This document shows, piece after piece, positions 1 through 5,040 of a stretch of 5,750 nucleotides of DNA. The position numbers and the translations under genes were made by a program. A model generated the notes under the pieces. The model made no database searches, had not been told where the DNA came from, and worked only from the letters and a program-made list of their open reading frames with translations. Position 1 is the first letter of the stretch, and each line of letters starts with the position of its first letter. Source of the stretch: Nitrospinota bacterium. Its GTDB lineage: Bacteria > Nitrospirota > Nitrospiria > Nitrospirales > UBA8639. The DNA lies in NCBI GenBank assembly GCA_022561525.1, contig JADFRB010000149.1, forward strand, positions 1 to 5,750. The letters run 5' to 3'.

Positions 1-102
1 GGCTCTTGTTCTTCAATCACAAGAGGTATCGTTTTACCCAACTTCGAATTTTAATACGAGCCCTATACCGTTTTGTAGACCTCGCTGCCTCGACATGGTC
101 AA

Positions 103-152
103 GGGGTCAGAGTGCTTGATTCAATTCTGAATTATTTCAAATACTCTGCCCC
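103..152. repeat. REP-like imperfect palindrome (hairpin)
   Basis: The segment starts GGGGTCAGAGT (103-113) and ends ACTCTGCCCC (143-152). These pair as GGGG/CCCC, one bulged T, then CAGAGT/ACTCTG. Further in, TTGA (116-119) pairs with TCAA (137-140) and TTCA (120-123) with TGAA (128-131) around a four-base loop, so the whole 50 bases can fold into one long stem-loop. GGGGTCAGAGT-type ends recall the REP palindromes mobilised by RAYT transposases. That link is from memory of such repeats, and no RAYT gene or second copy is in the window. It could also be the end of a small MITE. Confidence 0.5.
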
Positions 153-219
153 ACAGCTCCGTGTTTCGGGTCAGCAGGAAAAGCAGGAATGTTAGAATTT
201 CCCCATAATACATTATTAA

Positions 220-1298
220 GGCGCTGTACTCATTTAAAGTTGCACGATATGGTCTTCTGTGCTATTCACTTGGGCGATGCAGCCGCAACCATCCAGTCGG
301 GTACAACGTATCTTGAAACTCATTGGTGAGTTGGATGCGCGCGAACAATCCGAGCTAAAACGTCGAGCGCCAAAAGGAGTGGGGACGACCTCTGGTGGGC
401 AGAAGAGACCCGCTGAGAAGCAACGACCTCACAATACACACACCAGCGATATTCGGTGTCCTTCTTGCAACAGCGAGAAGATAAGGCCCTATGGGTTTTG
501 GCGAGCGCTTTTGTTGTCGTCGTTGTTCACGGATCTTCAACGAACTCAGTCGCTCCCCACTCTCAGGCACGCGTCATCCTGCCAAATGGCGGGATTTTGT
601 CGAGTGTATGGTGGGCGGGCTGAGCGTCAGACAGACTGCCACACAATTGGACATTGCCAATTCGACGGTCTTTCGTTGGAGGCATAGACTCTTGGAGAAA
701 TATGAACCACTCGCCACCTCGGTTCTCGAAGGCATCGTTGAAACGGATGAGACCTTCTTTTTATTTTCGGAAAAAGGCGATAAGAGCGTCTCCACACGGA
801 GGGAGCCACGGAGGCGTGGAGGGAAAGCGAAGAAGCGAGGCGTGTCAGATGAGCAGGTTCCAGTGATTGCTGGCTGTGACCGCAATGGTCATGTGATTCT
901 AGGCGTCGCAGGGAGAGGAAGAATCTCAATGGCTGACGTAGAGGATGTGCTTAACAACTACATTGGTGCTGAGATCACGCTGTGTTCTGATGCCCACCGC
1001 AGTTTCAAAAGCTACGCCAAAGCCTACAATCTCAATTACGTGGGACTCAATATCAGCAAGGGCCAGCGAATCGTGAAGAAGAAGTATCACATACAAAACG
1101 TCAACAACGTTCATGCGCGTCTGAAACAGTGGATGTTGAGATTTAACGGAGTGTCAACGAAATACCTCCAAAACTATATGAACTGGTTTGCCCTGCTTGA
1201 GGAAACCAAGAGGGGGTCAAAGCCGCAAGGCGACGAATTTGCTCAGCGATCGGTCCCATCCGCGCTCTAATTTTGAAACTTTAAATGAGTACAGCGTC
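220..1298 (+). mobile_element. IS1595-family insertion sequence, about 1.08 kb
   Basis: The element is bounded by terminal inverted repeats at 220-241 and 1277-1298. They match at 21 of 22 positions, the only difference being the second base (GGCGCTGTACTC at the left; GACGCTGTACTC read inward from the right). GGCGCTGTAC-type ends and a transposase with an N-terminal zinc ribbon are typical of the IS1595 family (ISPna2/IS1016-like groups). The family usually makes 8-bp target duplications, but the flanks here (attattaa at 212-219, aatttttt at 1299-1306) do not match. This suggests a deletion or recombination beside the element after insertion. The right end interrupts the coiled-coil/J-domain gene on the minus strand. 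Confidence 0.88.
277..1270 (+). pseudogene. IS1595-family transposase, frameshifted
   Basis: This gene should encode the DDE-type transposase that moves the surrounding IS. The first frame (ATG 277; a GTG at 259 is also open) carries an N-terminal helix and the first zinc-ribbon half, RCPSCNSEKIRPYGF. The reading then continues one base out of phase with GERFCCRRCSRIFNELS, the second CxxC pair, an HTH-like stretch (GLSVRQTATQLDIANSTVFRW) and the catalytic domain. The switch falls in the T run at 496-499; removing one T restores a normal zinc ribbon. In the downstream frame (counted from 491) the catalytic aspartates are probably D86 (VETDET) and D167 (CSDAHRS), with the third site in NVNNVHARLK, possibly Asn as in some IS1595 members. 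The stop at 1270 lies just inside the right repeat. The shift could be inactivating, programmed, or a sequencing error. The 259-codon downstream part alone lacks half of the DNA-binding ribbon. Confidence 0.85.
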
Positions 1299-1669
1299 AA
1301 TTTTTTTAATTCATCAGATGGTGTAAAGTGCGTGTCGACATCAGACGCCAAGGCTTCACGGGTGACGCGAAATGATTCCTGGGCTTTGGCACGCGCTCTT
1401 GTGGCTTCACCCTCTCTCGTTCGATCCTGCGGCACTTGTTTACTCAGCAAAACGGCAATATGTGCTTCAATCTCGTCAAGCCGTGCATACTTTACTCCCA
1501 CAATTCGAAGATACTGCTGTTCAAAGGCCCGGAGTTCAGCTTGTAGAGTTTTTAATTCAAGCTCCCCCTGTCCTAATTGCTGTTCAAACCCCGTGAGTTC
1601 AATTCCCTTCTTCTCCAATTCCTGCTCTTCTGGAGAGTGGCTTCCCATGACAGTAATGCGCATGTCCAT
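1217..1669 (-). pseudogene. Coiled-coil protein with probable C-terminal J domain, truncated by the IS
   Basis: Host-derived residues run from MDMRITV (ATG 1669) to about residue 123. The last ~27 codons, from 1298 down to the stop at 1217, are read antisense through the IS end and are not native. The N-terminal half is Gln/Glu/Leu-rich and should form a coiled coil (about residues 14-55, LQAELRAFEQQYLRIVGVKY), followed by LDEIEAHIAVLLSK. The last native residues, FTPSDELKKL, match how the J domain begins in a family of bacterial coiled-coil/J-domain proteins, where a YRxxAKxxHPD-like stretch should follow. That identification is from memory of the family. The expected HPD region is absent here and is not encoded in the sequence left of the IS (1-219) in the frame that continues across it. 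The gene starts 12 bases after the preceding small gene and was probably co-transcribed with it. Confidence 0.62.
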
Positions 1670-1681
1670 AGTGAGTTATTG

Positions 1682-1952
1682 TTATTTCGATTCCATTTTC
1701 TCAGCAAGGAGAAGCAGATGATAAGCAAGAATTTTTGAAACTTTTGGACTCAAATCCGCCAAACGGCTTCCATGTCCTTTCCCATCTTCCTTGCCTATGC
1801 GCAACCTTATTAGAAAACCGGTCGAACTTAGGGAGATGGGACCACCATCAATGTCCAATCTTTTCCCATTGTCGCCTCCGTACATTATTTTTGATGAAAG
1901 CCATCCATGCACTTTATAAAATATTTGGCTCTTCAGGGATTTCAACTCTCAT
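1682..1952 (-). pseudogene. Small unknown protein (~90 aa), frameshifted, middle gene of a decayed operon
   Basis: The open part from about 1945 encodes YKVHGWLSSKIMYGGDNG, then DIDGGPISLSSTGFLIRL, and ends DLSPKVSKILAYHLLLLAEK plus MESK. An ATG at 1952 opens MRVEIPEEPNIL and hits a stop one base out of phase; removing one T from the run at 1918-1921 joins the two as MRVEIPEEPN-I-YKVHGW. This start is favoured over the in-frame TTG at 1945 for two reasons. It overlaps the TGA of the reconstructed upstream UDG-like gene as ATGA (1949-1952), and a GTGGGG stretch precedes it. I do not recognise the protein family. No membrane segment or metal motif is visible. The stop lies 12 bases before the next gene. 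The lesion could be a true frameshift or a homopolymer sequencing error. Confidence 0.5.
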
Positions 1953-2608
1953 TTTACCCCACGAGCAATTTTAACAAAGAGAGGGATATGCTTTTCCCAG
2001 AAACGTCGCCAAAACCGTCCGTTTCCTGAGGGAAGATAGGTGGCTGAAAGAAGGGACAGATTTGATTCTTGGAAGATCTTCCCCTGGACCGTGCGAAAGT
2101 CTCCATTTTGAAATGATCATGCAAACATTGAATTAGGAAAGAGCATAGCAATCGCAACGGATGCCGGCCTGCCGAGGGCCAGAATCGCGAAGGGCTGAAA
2201 AAATGCAATTTGCTGTTGGAGATGAGTATTCACCGGATGATCCAACAAAATCTTCAGCTCTTCGACTCGGATATTGGCGATGTTGCTTTTGAGCGGACGC
2301 GGGAAGGATTGAAGCAGAAAGTAACCTGAATCGCAGAACGATTGGAGCCCACGATCTGATCCAGATGGCGACAGCTTGAGCAGGGGAAGGAGCTTCTCGC
2401 GCAAGTCATCCTGTTTCACCGTCCGAGGTTGAATGGTCCAGAAGCCGCCATCTATGGGAGGGGCTTCTGAAATAAATAGGATGGCCTTTCTGCTAGGTTG
2501 AGGGATTGTTGGCCAATTTTCTTTGAAGGAGGTAAATACAGTACCATCATAACGCCGGCAAGTGCGGCAATTGCGAATCGATTCTTGAATGTCCTGCCAG
2601 GCTGCCAT
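1949..2608 (-). pseudogene. Uracil-DNA-glycosylase-like protein with in-frame TGA
   Basis: The product resembles the UDG superfamily, which removes uracil from DNA, though activity cannot be inferred here. Starting at ATG 2608 (MAAWQDIQESIRNCRTC), it shows a CxxC pair at residues 14-17, a strand with the motif-1-like ISEAPPIDGGFW (about 46-57), and LQSFPRP. A strand-turn FAILALGRPASVAIAML follows. An in-frame TGA at 2119-2117 (after LFPNSMFA) would end the protein at 163 residues. Beyond it the same frame continues without a break for 55 codons (SFQNGDFRTVQGKIF, then LLSATYLPSGNGRFWRRFW) to a TGA at 1949. The TYLPSGNGR piece sits where the UDG motif-2 loop is expected. The frame is also open upstream to a TTG at 2716, but that region overlaps the cytochrome-tail remnant, so ATG 2608 is preferred. 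The final stop overlaps the next start (ATGA). Confidence 0.68.
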
Positions 2609-2702
2609 GGGCTGAGTAGATATTGAGGTTCGGGGGCGAGTCTTGAACTTTGCAAAAACCCTCTCCTCTAACCTTCGGATAAAATAAAGCTTCCAAATAG
2701 TA

Positions 2703-2790
2703 CTACACCTCTTCAATCCTCAAAAGATATTTAATAATCTTACCCAATACCTCAGCGCGGAGTTTTTGGCCGTACCAGCGGAACGAAATC
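2703..2790 (-). pseudogene. Duplicated 3' tail of a cytochrome c gene
   Basis: On the minus strand this segment reads FRWYGQKLRAEVLGKIIK then YLLRIEEV and a TAG at 2703. It is a close copy of the C-terminus of the intact cytochrome c at 5041-5571 (PRWYGQKLSARALDKIIK, then YLLKIEEVS). Twenty-two bases around the RWYGQKL codons are identical, and by eye over 80% of the aligned 78 bases match. Upstream of the Phe codon the reading frame is broken (TGA about four codons earlier) and no haem motif follows. It is therefore a remnant of a paralogue or a partial duplication, lying directly between the DUF2442 gene and the UDG-like gene. Confidence 0.8.
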
Positions 2791-2829
2791 TCTCATGGAA
2801 CCCGTAGGAATAGAAGAAGGCTCCAGGAA

Positions 2830-3114
2830 TCATTCATTCTTGACTGAATGAATGGCCTTCGATTTCAGTGGAAACCGTTCTGGATGCTCAATGGTTTCCA
2901 GCCCCAAATCCACATCCAAATCAGGCCAGTAGAAATGATCAGCAGAGGGTTGTTCAACGTTGAGAACCTTACCAATGGCCGCTTCTTTGAACCAAGGAAA
3001 ATCTTCATAAGGCAGAAACAGTTCTTGCTCCCCGGCAAGGAGCCAAATGCCGTGACCTGATACGTGAGTGACTTCAACTGGCGAAGTGTGAGTCCCAAGC
3101 TGTTTTGAGTTCAT
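2830..3114 (-). CDS. DUF2442 domain protein
   Basis: The protein has 94 residues from ATG 3114 (MNSKQLGTHTSPVEVTHVSG). This start is chosen because GAGGAG stands seven bases upstream; a TTG at 3129 is a poorer alternative. Residues spanning VTHVSGHGIWLLAGEQELF, LPYEDFPWFKEAAIGKVLNV and FYWPDLDVDLGLETIEHPERF match the DUF2442 pattern along its full usual length. It therefore looks intact. The family has no settled function. Its genes often lie right after DUF4160 genes, and the pair has been treated as a candidate toxin-antitoxin-like module. Here it overlaps the end of a DUF4160 gene by 41 bases, so it was likely translationally coupled to that gene. Confidence 0.85.
   Translation of the reverse strand: MNSKQLGTHTSPVEVTHVSGHGIWLLAGEQELFLPYEDFPWFKEAAIGKVLNVEQPSADHFYWPDLDVDLGLETIEHPERFPLKSKAIHSVKNE
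2831..2854. repeat. Perfect 9-bp inverted repeat at the 3' end of the DUF2442 gene
   Basis: CATTCATTC (2831-2839) and GAATGAATG (2846-2854) are exact inverted copies around the 6-base loop TTGACT. The hairpin covers the last codons and the stop of the DUF2442 gene. No T tract follows on the minus strand, so it is not a canonical intrinsic terminator. It could protect the 3' end of the mRNA or simply be chance. Confidence 0.45.
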
Positions 3115-3313
3115 CGAGATGCTCCTCAATAATGAGTTCTATCTTCTTGAGTTGGGCGGTTGACAATCCATGGTTTCTGGACATTTCGATCTTCGGCTCT
3201 AACCAAAATTTTCACTCACCCTCCCCAGAATATACATGCACATGTCTTCGAGCCTCCTCCCTTGAAAAGAAAAAGAATCGATAGCCATCTTTTCGAAAAA
3301 CGGTTGGACTCAT
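3074..3313 (-). pseudogene. DUF4160 protein gene with one in-frame TGA
   Basis: Read from ATG 3313, the frame gives MSPTVFRKDGYRFFFFSREE then ARRHVHVYSGEGE, a TGA at 3214-3212 (codon 34), then KFWLEPKIEMSRNHGLS, TAQLKKIELIIEEHLDELK and TAWDSHFAS to a stop at 3074. The total of 80 codons is the normal DUF4160 length. The family features are all present: the Y-R-F-F-F-F-S strand, the H-V-H-V segment, KFWLEP, and a C-terminal helix ending in a W-x-x-x-F motif. Family members usually have a small residue (often Ala) at the TGA position. The gene overlaps DUF2442 by 41 bases. It is either a single-lesion pseudogene or read through. A product restarting at the ATG of MSRNHG would keep only the C-terminal helices. 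Confidence 0.82.
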
Positions 3314-3350
3314 TACAGGGGAATCTTTATATAAAGTTTCCTTGTCAATG

Positions 3351-3596
3351 CTACGTAAGCTCCCTTTTGTTCAAAGAAACAATTTTACCACACCTTATTT
3401 TATTACGCTCTATTTCAAATTGTGTAACAGCAAAGGTATCAGGAACCGTTTTATTCTCTGGCAATTGTTGTCTGACCTTTGAAAAATGAATCTTGTCACC
3501 ACAAGACCTTTTCCAGGGAGGGTCCCCCAAAACGATCTGTATCAATTCACTGGTCTGCCTCCTCCTCTTAAGGTTTCCAATTCTTGAAGGACCCAC
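3351..3596 (-). other. Weak ORF with a DPPW motif; possible methyltransferase scrap
   Basis: A GTG-initiated frame of 81 codons encodes SELIQIVLGDPPWKRSCGDK followed by a Lys/Asn-rich tail. VLGDPPW recalls the catalytic (D/N)PPW motif of adenine-N6 DNA methyltransferases, which usually follows a strand exactly as here. No SAM-binding motif or other conserved block accompanies it. Its first codons overlap another minus-strand ORF (3542-3736) in a different frame, so at most one of the two is real. I treat it as a possible fragment only. Nothing better supported is visible in the 494 bases between the DUF4160 and vapC genes. Confidence 0.2.
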
Positions 3597-3736
3597 TTGG
3601 TTGTCTTTCTTGCCATACCAAAAAAAGGATGATCCTGAATTTTGCGTCCTGGGCTTTTGGATAAAAAAGGCAGCTTCCCTTTGGTTTTCCTTCTATGGGA
3701 ATAAGCACCTTCTTTATTCCTCACTAAATTCTTCAC
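3542..3736 (-). other. Weak ORF ending DHPFFGM...LRGGGR; possible antitoxin scrap
   Basis: A GTG-initiated frame of 64 codons has a basic N-terminal half and then IQDHPFFGMARKTTK and VLQELETLRGGGRPVN before the stop. D-x-P-F-F-G-M followed by a short helix and L-R-G-G-R is a tail I associate with small antitoxin-type proteins. The N-terminal part is not recognisable, and frame changes just upstream (for example EKIYLKIDEVS, ending at a stop in another frame) suggest decay. The motif is suggestive, not diagnostic. Confidence 0.22.
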
Positions 3737-3807
3737 GTTTACGAAACTTCGTCAATCTTCAAGTATATTTTTTCCCACGGGGCCAGCACCGAATGGGGAG
3801 AGCTCAT

Positions 3808-4236
3808 CTACTTCAAGAGGTCAACATCGAGTTGCGAATATTGCCGGAATCCTCGATCAAACGTCACCAATCGATGGCCAATGGCTGTCGCAAATGCGGC
3901 GAAATACGTATCCGTTCCCGCTATTTGCCCTTTCGGAAAAGGCTTGGTGATTTTTTTCCACATCATTTCCAGGTTGTCAGGTTCGTTGATCATGGTAAAT
4001 CGATCGTCACTCAGAAGCATTTCCCATCCTCGCCAGAATTCGGCGGCGTTCATCACTTCTTCTTTGAGCCATTGCCGATTGGTGAGGATTCGGAGTGCCC
4101 CCATTTGGGCCATACGGCAGACGAACACGGAACCCTGTTGGGCCTGTTGTTCCAACCAGGCCACAGCACGGACGGAGTGGACATGCCGCGCATGAAGCAG
4201 GGCCACCAGCACATTGACATCACAAAGTGAGGCCAT
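3808..4236 (-). CDS. vapC: VapC-family PIN-domain toxin
   Basis: A PIN-domain ribonuclease of this type cleaves RNA with Mg2+ held by acidic residues and is silenced by its antitoxin. From ATG 4236 (MASLCDVNVLVALLHARHVHS) the protein has 142 residues. The first acidic residue is D6 in CDVN; the others visible are D109 in AGTDTYFAAFA and D127 in LVTFDRGF. The middle motif CRMAQMGALRILTNR carries Gln where many PIN domains have Glu, as in a subgroup I recall having xTQLGFLRLLT. Length and ends are normal and no lesion is seen. An in-frame ATG at 4248 (MPVAMAS) is also possible; 4236 is preferred because the protein then starts right before the first PIN strand. The start overlaps the antitoxin gene by 17 bases (29 with 4248), so the two are translationally coupled. 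Confidence 0.87.
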   Translation of the reverse strand: MASLCDVNVLVALLHARHVHSVRAVAWLEQQAQQGSVFVCRMAQMGALRILTNRQWLKEEVMNAAEFWRGWEMLLSDDRFTMINEPDNLEMMWKKITKPFPKGQIAGTDTYFAAFATAIGHRLVTFDRGFRQYSQLDVDLLK

Positions 4237-4483
4237 GGCGACGGGCATCTTCTTCAACTTCTTGGCGTGAAATGGTCGTGTTCGTCAATTTCAGAGAGCC
4301 GGGAGCGGCAGAAGGAAAAATTGGAAACTTTACCCTCCTGCGTTTCGGTGCGCGTTTGGGATGCGCACGAAGCTCCTGCTCCAGGGCCGTCCCAACGAAT
4401 TCCCGCAGAGTTGTTCCCCGCTCCACCGCAGCAATTTTCGCACGTTTTAAAAGATCGTCAGGCAAATCAAGGGTTGTACGCAT
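4220..4483 (-). CDS. vapB: VapB-type ribbon-helix-helix antitoxin
   Basis: The 87-residue protein begins MRTTLDLPDDLLKRAKIAAV and continues ERGTTLREFVGTALEQELR: one N-terminal strand (TTLDLP) followed by two helices, the RHH DNA-binding fold. The basic linker (PKRAPKRRRVKF) and the C-terminal tail would wrap the PIN toxin. It is the first gene of the pair and overlaps vapC, the usual antitoxin-first order. The start codon at 4483 is supported by the RHH strand beginning immediately after it. No Shine-Dalgarno sequence lies at usable distance. Instead a promoter places the predicted transcription start on the ATG, so translation is probably leaderless. A dyad over the start region is a plausible operator for autorepression. 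Confidence 0.87.
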   Translation of the reverse strand: MRTTLDLPDDLLKRAKIAAVERGTTLREFVGTALEQELRAHPKRAPKRRRVKFPIFPSAAPGSLKLTNTTISRQEVEEDARRHGLTL

Positions 4484-4507
4484 AAAAACATATTACTGTA
4501 TTTATGC
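4480..4507. promoter_or_regulatory. Dyad operator candidate over the vapB -10 and start codon
   Basis: GCATAAA (4480-4486) and TTTATGC (4501-4507) are perfect inverted copies. Inside them ACA (4488-4490) and TGT (4497-4499) are symmetric about the same centre, so 10 of 14 base pairs of a 28-bp dyad match. It covers the -10 hexamer and the vapB start codon. RHH antitoxins usually bind such dyads to repress their own operon; that role is inferred here. Confidence 0.6.
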
Positions 4508-4518
4508 CTCACCGTCAA
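4490..4518 (-). promoter_or_regulatory. Sigma70-type promoter of vapBC
   Basis: On the minus strand TTGACG (4513-4518) and TAATAT (4490-4495) are separated by exactly 17 bases, close to consensus in sequence and spacing. Six bases separate the -10 from the vapB ATG, so transcription would start at or beside the A of the start codon. That predicts a leaderless mRNA. Confidence 0.65.
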
Positions 4519-4602
4519 AATAAGGCTTATACTGGCAGACAGTCTACCTGATATATGGAGATGTGATAAAGACGGGAGGCAGGACCTTTACTTCTTATGA
4601 AT

Positions 4603-4952
4603 TCACCCCGCCCAAGACCATTTTTTCTTATCGAGCAGTTTCATGAAATTACGTTTGGGTCTATGGGTGATGCGGAGGGATAGAATGTAACCGGCAAACT
4701 CTCCTTGACGATTTAAGGTTGCCATCAGTCGGTGAATTTTCTTCAAGTGGGCGATGGCTTCCTGATAGGCATCATTATTTTTTCGCGACAGAGTCGGCTC
4801 GATCCGGTTACGGTGGCTTTGACAACCTCCTTACGTTCGGTGAGGGGACCGACCTGACCATGATCGAAGTAATCTTGCCCACGCTCAAAGAACCGTATCT
4901 CCGCCATCTGGCGAAGGCTCTGGAGAGTCAGCATGGTGGCCAGCGTTTTCAT
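4603..4952 (-). pseudogene. SWIM zinc-finger protein with its core deleted
   Basis: Two ends of one gene are present. From ATG 4952 the N-terminus reads MKTLATMLTLQSLRQMAEIR, then FFERGQDYFDHGQVGPL and VVKATVTGSS, the R-x-F-x-R-G-x-x-Y-x-x-x-G pattern that opens SWIM-domain proteins. At about 4795-4810 the sequence passes, in another frame, to RKNNDAYQEAIAHLKKIHRL and, after GEFAGYILSLR, RPKRNFMKLLDKKKW with a stop at 4603, matching the C-terminal helical region of the same family. The CxC...CxH zinc-binding core, more than 100 residues in intact members, is missing between them. Read straight through, the first frame ends at 4743 as a 69-residue product. The lesion looks like one internal deletion. 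The gene lies 88 bases downstream of the cytochrome c gene in the same direction. Confidence 0.75.
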
Positions 4953-5040
4953 AACAGCGGCGCTACAAGCGCAGCGGGGGTATCAGTGCACCAAGTGGTT
5001 GCCAAACTTTGGATCTTGTTCATTGCGTATTCCCCGGGCT

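Noticed and set aside
1188..1721. A 177-codon plus-strand frame running from the IS into the coiled-coil gene
   Set aside because: It crosses the IS boundary and is antisense to the coiled-coil gene; it is Ser/Arg/Cys-rich with no domain, typical of a shadow frame.
1954..2208. A minus-strand frame overlapping the end of the UDG-like gene
   Set aside because: The alternative frame there gives a coherent UDG-like C-terminus ending in an ATGA overlap; this one has no recognisable features.
3320..3355. TTGACA upstream of the DUF4160 start as a promoter
   Set aside because: The only TATAAA-like hexamer is about 11 bases away and the hexamer at 17 bases (GATTCC) is poor, so spacing and sequence do not support a sigma70 promoter.
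3493..4230. A 245-codon plus-strand open frame antisense to vapC
   Set aside because: It runs opposite to the well-supported PIN gene and has no recognisable domain; its length follows from codon composition of the other strand.
4962..4974. GCGCT-aca-AGCGC as a terminator after cytochrome c
   Set aside because: The stem is only five pairs with a three-base loop and no T tract follows on the minus strand.
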